Below, piece after piece: positions 9,223 to 18,693 of a DNA stretch of 64,000 nt. Each line of letters begins with the position of its first letter. The stretch's first letter is position 1. This stretch comes from JAFGAS01 sp963809875 (GTDB lineage Bacteria; Desulfobacterota; Zymogenia; Zymogenales; Zymogenaceae). The stretch covers positions 124,001 to 188,000 of the forward strand of contig CAWELC010000005.1 of NCBI GenBank assembly GCA_963809875.1, read 5' to 3'. The notes beneath the pieces are model-generated. The model was not told the DNA's origin. It did not search any database and was given only the letters and a program-made list of their open reading frames with translations. Both the position numbers and the translations under genes were made by a program.

Positions 9223-10572
9223 CTACCACTTCTTGGCGAGGTCGAAAACCCACGTCTCGCTCGAAATCGGCTCGTTGTCGAGTTTTGCCATGACTTGATC
9301 AATATTGTCGGCGTTCACGAAGTCAATCTGCGGCAACGGGAATATGAAAGTGACGCCGTTTCGAATCGTCTCGTACTCACGATGAAGAAACTCACGTTTG
9401 AAATGCCAGGGAAGCACGAGATAATAGTCAGGCTTCATACTGCGGGACTCTTCCTCCGAGATCATTGGTATGTATGTTCCGAGCGTCTTGCCGCCAACCT
9501 TGTACGGGTTCCTTTCTGCGGCCGCCTCAATTATCGTATTGTCGATCCCGTACCATTGCAGCAAGACGTTTCCTTTGGTCGAGGCACCATAAATATGAAT
9601 CCTCTTGTTTTGTTGACGTATTCCCTTAAGGATTGCTTTTAGATCATCCCGAAGATCGGTTATGTGTTTCCTGAAGCGTGCGTATGGCTCATCGGTATCC
9701 AACGCCATCTCGAATTCCAGTAAGCGAAGCCTCTGAATATAGTCCTCGTTTGCCGGGGTATCGAAATCGGATACATCGTCATGACAGATAAAGCACCGTA
9801 TGCTTCCGCCGTTAATATCGTTGATTTCAGCTCGAAAGACACGAAGTCCCGCGCTGGCGAATATGTGCTCAAGCACGGTCAGGCTATAGTATTCCAGGTG
9901 CTCATGGCAAATGGTATCGAAGGAATTCTGAAGCAGCATCAGGGGTAGATAGGACATCTCCACTATCCAGAAACCGCCCGGCTTCATGAGTGAGGCGATA
10001 CTCCGCGCAAATCCGATAGGCTCCTCGAGATCATAGAACATGGCGATGGACGTCACGATGTCGAAATCCACTCCCTGGAGAGCCTTCAACGCCCGTTCCG
10101 AGGGGAACAGGGTGTTCACGAGGGTCATCGGGAATTCTATCTCCTTGGCGATATCGGAGGGGTCAACCCCGAATAGTTCCGTCCCTTTAGGATAGTAGGA
10201 TAGCAGAGTGCCGTCATTGCAGCCGATATCAAGCACGCGGAGCTTTTCCCTCGTCGGTCCCATGACTCCCCGTGTGCTTTCGACAATCCCTCGCAGGTGA
10301 TCACGCATGGTCTCGTTTGTCCCTGACCGATACCAGTAATTAGAGTAGAGGATCGAGGGGGGGAATGTGTGTGATAATTGAGCCAGGCCGCATGCGTTAT
10401 CGCCTGACGTCACGTCACATCTCACGAGCTTTGTCGGCAGCTTTCGTCTGGGCGGTTCAATCACCCCTTCCTTGACGAAAGACCCCTGAAGGTATTGTTC
10501 TCCAAGGTCGACAATATCAACAAGGTTGCGTGATCCACACACCCTGCACGCTTTGATGTATTTCGGATGCAA
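9223..10572 (-). CDS. Sugar C-methyltransferase (NovU/TylCIII-type, three-domain)
   Basis: A 449-residue protein with the layout of deoxysugar C-methyltransferases. An N-terminal zinc-binding domain has CRVCGSRNL and two later Cys. The central SAM-binding Rossmann domain has VLDIGCNDGTLL near residue 113 and CHEHLEYYS near residue 220, the conserved HEH-type motif. The C-terminal domain has IHIYGASTKGNVLLQW. Such enzymes methylate a carbon of a keto-deoxysugar nucleotide. The start is a TTG codon at 10572 with GGAGG six bases upstream. It lies six bases before the Gmd-like gene, so a GDP-linked 4-keto-6-deoxy sugar made in this locus is a plausible substrate (inference). Confidence 0.85.
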   Translation of the reverse strand: MHPKYIKACRVCGSRNLVDIVDLGEQYLQGSFVKEGVIEPPRRKLPTKLVRCDVTSGDNACGLAQLSHTFPPSILYSNYWYRSGTNETMRDHLRGIVESTRGVMGPTREKLRVLDIGCNDGTLLSYYPKGTELFGVDPSDIAKEIEFPMTLVNTLFPSERALKALQGVDFDIVTSIAMFYDLEEPIGFARSIASLMKPGGFWIVEMSYLPLMLLQNSFDTICHEHLEYYSLTVLEHIFASAGLRVFRAEINDINGGSIRCFICHDDVSDFDTPANEDYIQRLRLLEFEMALDTDEPYARFRKHITDLRDDLKAILKGIRQQNKRIHIYGASTKGNVLLQWYGIDNTIIEAAAERNPYKVGGKTLGTYIPMISEEESRSMKPDYYLVLPWHFKREFLHREYETIRNGVTFIFPLPQIDFVNADNIDQVMAKLDNEPISSETWVFDLAKKW

Positions 10573-10772
10573 TGAGTACCTCCATGATTCGATAAGAGGC
10601 GTGCCATTCCATGAGGCTGTTACGACCCCGACATTCGATATCCGGCGGCTTAATAGACGACCGACCTGTGATCGTCGTTGCGTACACCTACCGCCTTCTT
10701 TACTCTACCTATCCTCGTTAATGACCGCGTGGTTTCCGTACGCTCGTAACGGCGGCTTTCCCGGGATTCGGA

Positions 10773-11717
10773 CTACCCGAGATGCTCACGGTACCACTCT
10801 ATTGTCGTTTTTAGACCTTCTTCAAACTCAGTCCGCGCCGTAAAACCGAAGTACTCTCGCGCCCGAGACGTATCAAGACATCTCCTCGGTTGTCCGTCCG
10901 GTTTCGCGGCGTCCCACCTGACCTCTCCCTCATAGCCGGTGTGCTTTGTGATGAGCCGCACCAGTTCTCTGATCGATATCTCCCTGCCCGAACCGATATT
11001 GACCGGTTCCGGGCCGTCGTACTTTTCGGCCGCCAGGCAAATCGCCTCGGCGGCGTCTTCCACATAGAGAAACTCCCGGGTTGCATTTCCCGAGCCCCAC
11101 ACACTAATCCGGTCTTCTTTTAAACGTACCGCATCAACGCATTTCTTTATCAGTGCCGGGATAACGTGAGAAGATGCCGGGTCAAAATTATCCCTCGGGC
11201 CGTAGAGGTTGACCGGCAACAGATAGATGGCGTTATAGTCGTATTCCTGTCGATAGGCCTGGGCCTGGACCAACATCATTTTTTTCGCCAAACCGTACGG
11301 AGCGTTAGTCTCTTCCGGATAACCGTCCCAGAGGTTCTCTTCTTTAAACGGGACCGGTGTAAATTTGGGATACGCGCAAATCGTCCCGACTGCAACGAAT
11401 TTTTCCACGCCGGTAAGCCGGGCATACTCCATGAGCAGTGCGCCCATAAGGAGATTCTTGTAAAAGAAGCTGCCGGGATGATCCCGGTTCGCACCGATCC
11501 CGCCCACCACCGCCGCAAGATGAACAACCAGATCGGCCGGGAAATCGTTATAGAGTCGCGTAACATCCTGCTCGTGGATAAGATCGTACTGTTTGCTGCG
11601 CGGAACGAAAATATTTTCGGGTTTGCAGCCCCGTTTAATGAGTCGTTCTATGAAAAAAGAACCCAGGAACCCGTTGCCGCCGGTCACGATGATTCTCTTC
11701 TTTTTGATATCCGTCAT
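10773..11717 (-). CDS. fcl: GDP-L-fucose synthase (GDP-4-keto-6-deoxymannose epimerase/reductase)
   Basis: A 314-residue extended SDR enzyme. It converts GDP-4-keto-6-deoxy-D-mannose to GDP-L-fucose by 3,5-epimerisation and NADPH reduction. Visible are the dinucleotide motif GGNGFLGSFF, the catalytic-cysteine region GTICAYP and the YxxxK pair in APYGLAKK. The reading frame stays open for 136 codons upstream, but that extension lies over the end of gmd and has no domain character. The ATG at 11717, just before KKKRIIVTGG, is the real start. It follows gmd by 98 bases and completes the fucose route of the locus. Confidence 0.93.
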   Translation of the reverse strand: MTDIKKKRIIVTGGNGFLGSFFIERLIKRGCKPENIFVPRSKQYDLIHEQDVTRLYNDFPADLVVHLAAVVGGIGANRDHPGSFFYKNLLMGALLMEYARLTGVEKFVAVGTICAYPKFTPVPFKEENLWDGYPEETNAPYGLAKKMMLVQAQAYRQEYDYNAIYLLPVNLYGPRDNFDPASSHVIPALIKKCVDAVRLKEDRISVWGSGNATREFLYVEDAAEAICLAAEKYDGPEPVNIGSGREISIRELVRLITKHTGYEGEVRWDAAKPDGQPRRCLDTSRAREYFGFTARTEFEEGLKTTIEWYREHLG

Positions 11718-11815
11718 GGATGCGCTTGCTCCCGGTTGCCATGAGAGTTTCGATATGAACCTGAAGAGGTCCGCGGCGACGGCGACTGTTATCGGTACGT
11801 TGCCGCGGAGTACCT

Positions 11816-12808
11816 CTATTTTTTTGTGATGGGTGTCCTGCTTTCCTGAGAAGTGAGAGTGGTAAGGTCGTTGTCCACCATCATCCTGATGAGCTCCTCG
11901 AACGAGACCTTCCTTTTCCAGCCCAGCTCCCGTTCGGCCTTGCCGGGATCCCCCAGCAGGATATCGACTTCGGCGGGCCTGATAAAGCGTGGATCCGTCA
12001 CGACGTACTTCTCGTAGTCGAGTCCCACGTATTGGAAGGCCAATTGAACAAATTCCCGGACGCTGTGGGTCTGGCCCGTGGCGATGACGAAGGTGTCGGG
12101 TACCGGATGCTGGAGCATGAGCCACATCGCCTCCACGTAGTCCCCGGCAAAGCCCCAGTCTCTCTTGGCGTCCAGATTCCCTAACCGCAGCTCCTTATCA
12201 AGTCCTAATTTTATCCTCGCTATTCCATGAGTGACTTTCCGCGTCACGAATTCCATGCCTCTTCGAGGTGATTCATGGTTGAATAAGATCCCGGAGGAGG
12301 TAAAGAGGCCGTAACTCTCCCGATAATTGACCGTGATCCAGTGTCCGAAGACCTTTGAAACACCGTACGGAGAGCGGGGATAGAAGGGGGTCTTTTCCGT
12401 CTGCGGGATCTCCTGGACCTTCCCGAACATCTCGCTGGAAGAGGCCTGGTAGAATCTGATCTTCGGGTTTACGCTCCTCAGGGCCTCCAGAAGGTTCAGA
12501 ACTCCCATGGCCGTGACGTTAGCGGTAAAGAGCGGCTCTTCCCACGACGCGGCGACAAAGCTCTGGGCCGCAAGATTATATACCTCGTCAGCCTCCGATT
12601 TCTCGAGCGCCCTCAGAAGCGAGGAGCTGTCCAGCAGGTCACCGGTGATCAGGGTAATCCTCTCGAGTATGTGACTTAACCGGTCCAGCCGATCGGTGCT
12701 CGATCTTCGTACGAGGCCGAAAACCTCATACCCCTTTTCGAGCAGGAACTCCGCGAGATAGGAACCGTCCTGACCGGTGATACCGGTGATGAGAGCCCGT
12801 TTTGTCAT
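11816..12808 (-). CDS. gmd: GDP-mannose 4,6-dehydratase
   Basis: A 330-residue extended SDR enzyme that makes GDP-4-keto-6-deoxy-D-mannose from GDP-mannose. It carries GITGQDGSYLAE for NADP binding, the catalytic loop FYQASSSEMFG, the YxxxK pair (YGVSK) and LFNHESPRRG. All catalytic residues of the family are present. The start codon directly abuts the stop codon of the phosphomannomutase gene, so the two are co-translated. It supplies the substrate of GDP-fucose synthase and perhaps of the C-methyltransferase further down. Confidence 0.95.
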   Translation of the reverse strand: MTKRALITGITGQDGSYLAEFLLEKGYEVFGLVRRSSTDRLDRLSHILERITLITGDLLDSSSLLRALEKSEADEVYNLAAQSFVAASWEEPLFTANVTAMGVLNLLEALRSVNPKIRFYQASSSEMFGKVQEIPQTEKTPFYPRSPYGVSKVFGHWITVNYRESYGLFTSSGILFNHESPRRGMEFVTRKVTHGIARIKLGLDKELRLGNLDAKRDWGFAGDYVEAMWLMLQHPVPDTFVIATGQTHSVREFVQLAFQYVGLDYEKYVVTDPRFIRPAEVDILLGDPGKAERELGWKRKVSFEELIRMMVDNDLTTLTSQESRTPITKK

Positions 12809-14221
12809 CTACTGATCCTCTTTAATTTCCGACCGCGCTTTCTCCAATTCAGCGTTCAAGACGCCCTCTATTTCCTTGAGGCGACCCGGTGACGTCGCTT
12901 CGAATCTCATAATGAGGGCAGGCTGTGTATTGGAGGCCCTGATCAGGCCCCAGCCGTCCGCGAAACGCACGCGTACGCCGTCTATGTCGCAGAAGTCGTA
13001 TTTGCCCGTCATGTTATTTTGGATCCTCTCCACGATGCGGAACTTGTCGGTGTCGTCACACGACACCCTGATCTCGGGAGTATTACACATCTTGGGATGC
13101 AGATCAATAGCGTCTCCCAGATTGAATTTCTCGTTTTGCGCCCTCTTGAGGACGAGAAGCTCCATCAGCCTGATCGCCGCGTAGATGGCGTCGTCGTACC
13201 CGAAATACCGATGCTTAAAGAAGATGTGTCCGCTCATCTCCCCGGCGATAAGGGCGTTGGTTTCCTTCATCTTCTTCTTTATCAGGGAATGCCCGGTCTT
13301 CCACATAAGTCCCTTCCCACCCATTCGCTCGATCTCATCGTACATCACCTGGGAGCACTTCACCTCGCCAATACAGACGGCACCCGGCGCTTCTTTAATA
13401 ACGTTTTCAGCCAGCAGTACCAGGAGCTGATCCCCCCGGATCGTCCTGCCGCGGCCGTCAAGCACGCCCAGTCTATCGGCATCCCCGTCAAAGGCGATAC
13501 CCACATCGGCACCCGCCTCAATAACCTTGCTTCTCAGCTCGGAGAGGTTCGCTTCATCAGTTGGGTCCGGATGGTGATTCGGAAAGTCACCGTCAGGAGT
13601 GCTGAACAACTCATGCACCCGGCACCCCAGCTCCCGAAAAAGGGAGGGGGCGATTATGCCGGCGGTTCCGTTACCGGAATCGATTACGACCGTGAGGGGC
13701 CTATCGGCGAGCTTCTCCTTCAGGTATGAAAACTCGCCCAGGATGAACTCCCGGTAGCTGCTTACGATATCAACCGAAGATACCGACTTTGCGGCCCCAT
13801 CGGAGACTTTCGCGCCTCTCGATTCATCATAGAGCCGGCCAATATCGTCCCCGAAGAGCGTGTCGGTTCCGATACAAACCTTAAAGCCGTTATACTCTTT
13901 CGGATTATGGCTGGCGGTTATCATGATCCCGCCGTGAACCGGTAGCGTGTGGAGAGAAAAATAGAGGAGAGGGGTAGGGCACAGGCCGAGATCCACTATA
14001 TCTATTCCCCAGGCAGCCAGGCCGTCGGTTAAGGCTTCAAAGAGGGCGTCCGAGCTCTTCCTGCAGTCTCTGCCGACAGCGACCGTGGGTTTGGAAATAG
14101 TCTCATTGCCGACCAGGATCTTTCCATAGGCCCAGCCGATGTCCCGCGCACACCCCTCGGAAAGCTCCTTGCCGTAGATACCCCGTATGTCATACTCTCT
14201 GAAGATTTCAGGAGGAATCAT
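12809..14221 (-). CDS. manB: Phosphomannomutase/phosphoglucomutase
   Basis: A 470-residue alpha-D-phosphohexomutase that interconverts mannose-6-phosphate and mannose-1-phosphate. It has the phosphoserine loop ITASHNPKEYNGFK near residue 98, the magnesium loop AFDGDADRLGV near residue 243, the sugar-binding GEMSGH near residue 328 and the phosphate-binding C-terminal loop RASNTQPALIMR. Length and motif order match AlgC/ManB proteins. Its ATG overlaps the TGA of the upstream pyrophosphorylase gene (ATGA). The product feeds GDP-mannose synthesis. Confidence 0.93.
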   Translation of the reverse strand: MIPPEIFREYDIRGIYGKELSEGCARDIGWAYGKILVGNETISKPTVAVGRDCRKSSDALFEALTDGLAAWGIDIVDLGLCPTPLLYFSLHTLPVHGGIMITASHNPKEYNGFKVCIGTDTLFGDDIGRLYDESRGAKVSDGAAKSVSSVDIVSSYREFILGEFSYLKEKLADRPLTVVIDSGNGTAGIIAPSLFRELGCRVHELFSTPDGDFPNHHPDPTDEANLSELRSKVIEAGADVGIAFDGDADRLGVLDGRGRTIRGDQLLVLLAENVIKEAPGAVCIGEVKCSQVMYDEIERMGGKGLMWKTGHSLIKKKMKETNALIAGEMSGHIFFKHRYFGYDDAIYAAIRLMELLVLKRAQNEKFNLGDAIDLHPKMCNTPEIRVSCDDTDKFRIVERIQNNMTGKYDFCDIDGVRVRFADGWGLIRASNTQPALIMRFEATSPGRLKEIEGVLNAELEKARSEIKEDQ

Positions 14222-15639
14222 AGATAGTCCTCGAGGCCCGACTCTTTCAGCTTTTCAACGATCTGCTTTACCTCCTGCGATCTCTCCTTGGTCGAAACCA
14301 GGAGGGCGTCATCGGTCTCGACGATAATTATGTTCTCAAGGCCTATCGTCGCGACCAGCTTCTTGGGGCTGTAGATAATACAGTCCTTCGTGTCAATATT
14401 GATATGCTTTGACCACGTTACATTGCCGCTTTCGCTCTTTCTTTCAACCAGTGTGTCCAGGGCGGCCCATCCTCCGAGGTCGCTCCATCCTACACTGCAG
14501 GGCACGACCAATACGTTGCGCGCATGCTCCAGGACACCATAGTCTATAGAAATGGGGTCCAATCCGGGATATATCTTCTCAAGTATTTCCTCGATACTCT
14601 TTCCCCTTTTCATTTTCGCGGGGATAGTGCTGAGCTCCCTGTACAGGTCCGGCAGGAAGAGCTTGATTGAATCAAGGATCACACGCGCCTTCCAGATGAA
14701 GATCCCGCCGTTCCAGGAATATTGCCCGGAGCCGATAAACCGCTCGGCGGTTTCTCTGTCCGGCTTTTCCACGAAGTGATCGACCAGGAAGAAATCAAAT
14801 CCGTTAAAGCTCTGAAATAGATCCCCGCTCTTGATATACCCATAGCCGGTCTCGGGATAGCCGGGCTTCATCCCCAGGGTCAGGAGGTAGTCCTTTTGGG
14901 AGGCGAGCTCAAACCCAACCGTAAGCAGACTCGTAAACGCTTCATCGTCGGTAATGAGATGGTCCGCCGGGAAGACGCTCATAACCCCATCATGGTTCTT
15001 TTCATAGATTAACTGGGCGGCAAGTCCGATGCAGGAAGCGGTATTCCTGGCCATCGGTTCGAAAATCAGGTTCTCCTGCGGTATCTCCGGGATGTTCTTT
15101 TCCAGCTCCGCCCGATGTTCCTGGTTGGCGATGACATAGATATTGTTGGCCGAAACCGTCTTGTTGATTCTCTTGAACGTCTCCCGTATCATGGGCTCAG
15201 AGCTGATGATATCCAGGAGCTGCTTGGGAGTTTTTCTTCTGCTCCTCGGCCAGAATCGAGTCCCGTGGCCGCCGGCCATGATCACACCGTAATTGTTCCT
15301 GTTTATCCTTCCATATTTATCTTCCAGGCGAACGACGTCATGCAATTCCGGGGTCGACACCTCCAGCACGTCGCACTGCTCCACGGCCGAGAACCGGTGT
15401 CGCATCTTGGGCGGGATCCTGTAGCACTCCCCGGGAGTGACGCGTAACCGTTTCAGCTGCCCATCTTCCTCGATCGTCAAATCCATGACGCCCGATAGCA
15501 GGTAGATGCTCTCATCTTTAACACTATGGTACTGAAGACTCAGCTGTTCGCCCTTTTCGATATGCAGAATCTTTCCGACGTACTTATCGCTTTGAGCGTA
15601 TATGAGCTCATGTCCCCACGGTTTTTCTATCTTTTTCAT
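14218..15639 (-). CDS. manC: Mannose-1-phosphate guanylyltransferase/mannose-6-phosphate isomerase with reversed domain order
   Basis: A 473-residue bifunctional protein. Residues ~1-110 form a type II phosphomannose isomerase cupin with QYHSVKDESIYLLSG and MRHRFSA, giving the usual metal-binding His/Glu set. Residues ~117-455 form the nucleotidyltransferase, with the pyrophosphorylase signature MAGGHGTRFWPRSRRKTPKQ and VEKPD. In the classic ManC/AlgA enzymes the transferase comes first and the cupin last; here the order is reversed in one uninterrupted frame. It should isomerise fructose-6-phosphate to mannose-6-phosphate and make GDP-mannose. It is the second gene of the operon and overlaps manB by four bases. 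Confidence 0.9.
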   Translation of the reverse strand: MKKIEKPWGHELIYAQSDKYVGKILHIEKGEQLSLQYHSVKDESIYLLSGVMDLTIEEDGQLKRLRVTPGECYRIPPKMRHRFSAVEQCDVLEVSTPELHDVVRLEDKYGRINRNNYGVIMAGGHGTRFWPRSRRKTPKQLLDIISSEPMIRETFKRINKTVSANNIYVIANQEHRAELEKNIPEIPQENLIFEPMARNTASCIGLAAQLIYEKNHDGVMSVFPADHLITDDEAFTSLLTVGFELASQKDYLLTLGMKPGYPETGYGYIKSGDLFQSFNGFDFFLVDHFVEKPDRETAERFIGSGQYSWNGGIFIWKARVILDSIKLFLPDLYRELSTIPAKMKRGKSIEEILEKIYPGLDPISIDYGVLEHARNVLVVPCSVGWSDLGGWAALDTLVERKSESGNVTWSKHINIDTKDCIIYSPKKLVATIGLENIIIVETDDALLVSTKERSQEVKQIVEKLKESGLEDYL

Positions 15640-15656
15640 ATGAAGGCACCCTACTA

Positions 15657-16793
15657 CTAAACCCTGCTCCTGTTGTTTCTTACCAGTGATTTGAAGAGAC
15701 GTCCCTTTAAAGGAATGCCGGGTAAGTAGTGCAGTCTGAACATTATGAAAGACATGACCAGAAGCAGGAGAAGAAGTATGAGATACTTGACGATCCTCTC
15801 CGAGAAAAAGAAGACGATTGAAATTATTCCGGTGAGAAAATTGGCGAAGACCAATATCCGCACGGTCCTCCTATGATCCCCGCTCAACTCGAGCAGTTTA
15901 TGGTGGATATGTTCTTTATCTCCGGTGAAAATGGCCGTGATGAACTGCGGTACGCTCTTTATCTCTCCGTTCTTTTGGGCCCTGTAGCTCCTCCTTATAA
16001 TTGCGCAGAGCACATCAAAAAAAGGGAAGAGAAAGAGAATGAGAGGGGTTGTCATCATGGCACTAACCCTTCCCGGCAATCCCATGTCAAGAGTAAAGAT
16101 GGCCAGCAGTGCCCCAAGGAACGTGCTCCCGGTATCCCCCATGAAGGTTTTGGCCGGATACTTGTTGAAGAAAAGGAAGCCGAGCAGGCAGGAGATCAGT
16201 ACCAGCAACGGTATGTAATTGGTATTCTTTTTTAGTATGAATATATCGAAAATAATGAGGAAGAACAGGATATTGATGGATACTTTGCATGCCAGACCGT
16301 CCAGGCCGTCGATCAGGTTGATGCTGTTGATGAGGACGAGTATCCAGGTGATCGTGAGGAAGGTGTTCGTAATGAGGTTTACCGTGGGATCCGAAATGAT
16401 CTGAAAATCGAAGAGAAGGCCGGATGAGACGATGAGCACCGACACGACGATCTGAATGGGGAACTTGACTACTGCGCTCAGGCCGTACCTGTCATCGAAG
16501 ATCCCCAGCGCGATCAGAACGAGAAGTGAGGCTACGACCGGTTCGAATCTGCCGTCCGCAAGAAAGGCTATCCGAAACGGGATCACATTGAGCGTGCACA
16601 GGACCACAAACAGCAGGAAGGGAATGATATAGCCGATGCCGCCCAATCGTGCCGTCGAGATCGTGTGGATCTTCTTGTCGGACAAATGGTCAATAAACGA
16701 CAGCCGTCTTGCCAGTGGAATAGTCAGCCACGTGGTAAAGAACGACAGGGTAAATGACGAAACGACAAGAGCGAGAATCCACGGTAAATTCAT
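15657..16793 (-). CDS. WecA/MraY-like polyprenyl-phosphate sugar-1-phosphate transferase
   Basis: A 378-residue integral membrane protein with about ten membrane helices. It has the family's cytoplasmic motifs: the aspartates of FDDRYGL, the nucleophile region NLIDGLDGLA, the GDTGS loop and the histidine motif HIHH. Such enzymes start glycan assembly by moving a sugar-1-phosphate, often GlcNAc-1-P, from UDP-sugar to undecaprenyl phosphate. It is the first gene of the minus-strand locus, 18 bases upstream of manC, which suits an initiating enzyme. WecA-like function is more likely than MraY because of its context. The exact sugar is unknown. Confidence 0.88.
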   Translation of the reverse strand: MNLPWILALVVSSFTLSFFTTWLTIPLARRLSFIDHLSDKKIHTISTARLGGIGYIIPFLLFVVLCTLNVIPFRIAFLADGRFEPVVASLLVLIALGIFDDRYGLSAVVKFPIQIVVSVLIVSSGLLFDFQIISDPTVNLITNTFLTITWILVLINSINLIDGLDGLACKVSINILFFLIIFDIFILKKNTNYIPLLVLISCLLGFLFFNKYPAKTFMGDTGSTFLGALLAIFTLDMGLPGRVSAMMTTPLILFLFPFFDVLCAIIRRSYRAQKNGEIKSVPQFITAIFTGDKEHIHHKLLELSGDHRRTVRILVFANFLTGIISIVFFFSERIVKYLILLLLLLVMSFIMFRLHYLPGIPLKGRLFKSLVRNNRSRV

Positions 16794-17395
16794 TATACTC
16801 AGTCACAAATAGTCTAGAACTATCGCGACAAAAGCCTTTTTGTTGTCGGTTATTGGAACTTGTCCCGCTTGGGAAACTAGATGTGGCTACAAATGTATCA
16901 TAAATTTGAACTAAAATCCAAGTATTTTATTTATCGGGAAAATTGCGTCTTGAAGGCCGTGTGAGCTTTCGAATCAGAGCGAGAACATTCCAGGAGATGA
17001 AGACCGCGCTATACAGCCGTCACGAGAGGATGTGCCCAAAAGGGTACCGCGGCCGCTCGGAATAAATGTTGTTGACACTCATTTTATAATAAACTATAAA
17101 GATACTAATATCGAATTGCCTATCACCTGGTCGGTCTATTTTCAATAAGCCTTATGAGTGGATCGAACATACTCGTTTCTCTCTATCTATTCCTCTTAAT
17201 TTCTCCAGCCATATGAGTTTTTGTCATCTACTTTTGAGAAACGACGCCCTTTTTCGGGGAAAGGGTACCAAAAGGCGCTTCTTGTATCGACCTCTTATGT
17301 TAGCTTGAGCCTCGACGGTAGATAGCGTCTCGCTGCATAGCAGGGCGAGATAGGGAGCAAGAGAGCCGTTATCAAAGGAGCGGCGGGAGGCACGG
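16794..17395. other. Divergent intergenic region, 602 bases, no gene
   Basis: This AT-rich stretch separates the minus-strand polysaccharide operon from the plus-strand FkbM operon. Short frames cross it, but none has a domain pattern or a good ribosome site. It holds one good plus-strand promoter (17072-17100) and a small imperfect inverted repeat at 16826-16848 (CGACAA/TTGTCG arms). No convincing minus-strand promoter for the WecA-like gene was found by eye, although it must start here. Confidence 0.6.
17072..17100 (+). promoter_or_regulatory. Sigma70-type promoter for the FkbM operon
   Basis: TTGACA at 17072-17077 is followed by exactly 17 bases and then TATAAA at 17095-17100, close to the housekeeping consensus. 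It points toward the plus-strand gene starting at 17396 and would give a leader of about 290 bases. The surrounding DNA is AT-rich and non-coding. Confidence 0.7.
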
Positions 17396-18520
17396 TTGAA
17401 ACATCTCTTGAATATAGATTTTAGGCAAGCAGGCCGAAAAATCGTCGATTCCCTTCGGCGCCAGGGATTTGTGTGGACGTGCAAAAGGTGCGCCGAATAC
17501 CTGTTCTTCGGTCCGGGACGAACGTTTCGGGAATCGGCTGCCGAACATCATCAGGAAGGCGCCGATGGACGCGGAGATGATCGGGAGTTTCTGACCGAGC
17601 TATACTGGGCGGTCCTCGGCCACGCGCCGGATAAGATGCGCCTGGGCTACTGGCAGTCGAGGCTTGAAAAAGGCGAGTCCCGGGAATCCGTCTTCAACGC
17701 TGTTGCGTCATCCCTGAAAGCCCGACTGCTTCAGGCGGGTCGCGGCAGGCCGCTCGACTTTGGTTCCGCCGACGTTTCCCGGCTTCTGAAAGAACACGAT
17801 TTCCCGGGCATGGTCGTGGTTGACATTGGTGCGCAAAAACTCAAAGATGAGGAGGACATATACGTCTCCTTGCGCCGACACGGTCTGGTAAAGACGGTGA
17901 TCGGGTTTGAGCCTCTGCAGAAGAGGGCAAAGCTCAGAAAGCAGGGCGACGTCGAAATGGTTGTCCACCCATACGCGCTCGGCGACGGTATGAGCCATAC
18001 ATTCTATATAAACAATTTTGACGCGACGTCCTCCTTCTACCCGTTGAATCCCGATGCCCAGACTCGCTACGTGGATATGGACAGATTGTCAACCGTCAAG
18101 ACTTCGACGATCCCGACGACGCGTCTGGACGAGATCGCGCTGCCCGATGTTATCGATCTCCTCAAGATCGACGTTCAGGGGTACGAGCTGCCGATATTGG
18201 AGCACGGCCGGGCGACGTTGAACAAAACGGGCTGCCTCATCACGGAGGTCGAATTTCAGCCTATATATTCCGGACAACCTCTCTTCAGCGATATCGATAC
18301 GTTTGCCCGAACAAACGGCTTTCGGCTTCATGATATCGTAAGGCAGGAGCGTCTGCCCATCCAATGCGCCAATCCGATCCCGATGGCCTCGGAGCTCTGC
18401 TGGGCGGACGCGGTCTACTTCAATACGTCCGAGACGCTGGATCCGTCTACCCTTCTTTCCAAGGCCGCAGTGTCGCATTTTGTATTTCAATGGTTCAATT
18501 TCAGCGATGTCGTGCTTTGA
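17396..18520 (+). CDS. FkbM family methyltransferase with N-terminal DUF4214-like segment
   Basis: A 374-residue protein starting at a TTG codon with GGGAGG five bases upstream. Residues ~60-105 (FLTELYWAVLGHAPDK and following) resemble DUF4214, a short helical domain found in secreted and surface-glycan proteins. Residues ~140-330 are a SAM-dependent FkbM methyltransferase, with VVVDIGAQ, GFEPLQKR and the conserved KIDVQGYE acidic motif. FkbM enzymes commonly O-methylate sugars. The gene heads a three-gene plus-strand cluster behind a good promoter and probably decorates the glycan made by the flanking loci. Confidence 0.8.
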   Translation: MKHLLNIDFRQAGRKIVDSLRRQGFVWTCKRCAEYLFFGPGRTFRESAAEHHQEGADGRGDDREFLTELYWAVLGHAPDKMRLGYWQSRLEKGESRESVFNAVASSLKARLLQAGRGRPLDFGSADVSRLLKEHDFPGMVVVDIGAQKLKDEEDIYVSLRRHGLVKTVIGFEPLQKRAKLRKQGDVEMVVHPYALGDGMSHTFYINNFDATSSFYPLNPDAQTRYVDMDRLSTVKTSTIPTTRLDEIALPDVIDLLKIDVQGYELPILEHGRATLNKTGCLITEVEFQPIYSGQPLFSDIDTFARTNGFRLHDIVRQERLPIQCANPIPMASELCWADAVYFNTSETLDPSTLLSKAAVSHFVFQWFNFSDVVL

Positions 18521-18693
18521 GCAATACGACAAGATCAGAAAGAGTTCGCTGGCGAAGCGGTACAGGTCAATTGTGGCGACATTCGGGATTCCCACATAAA
18601 ATAGTCCTATAGGCGTGGGTCGTCGGACTTCACCTGATCGCCGGATAGAATCGAAATGTCGGGACCTCAAAACATGTTTGAGAGGATGCTTCA

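Noticed and set aside
10688..10695. GGCGGTAG on the minus strand, resembling the core of an ops/JUMPstart element
   Set aside because: Only the 8-base core matches. It lies inside the operon rather than in the leader, and an 8-mer match in 128 kb of strand is expected by chance.
11718..12125. N-terminal 136-residue extension of the GDP-fucose synthase frame
   Set aside because: It overlaps the end of gmd and has no domain character; the family N-terminus begins at ATG 11717.
16826..16848. Imperfect inverted repeat with CGACAA/TTGTCG arms upstream of the WecA-like gene
   Set aside because: Six-base arms with interrupted pairing and no fitting T-run; too weak to call a terminator or operator.
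17224..17484. 86-codon minus-strand frame in the intergenic region
   Set aside because: No ribosome site or motif; it overlaps the start of the FkbM gene on the other strand.
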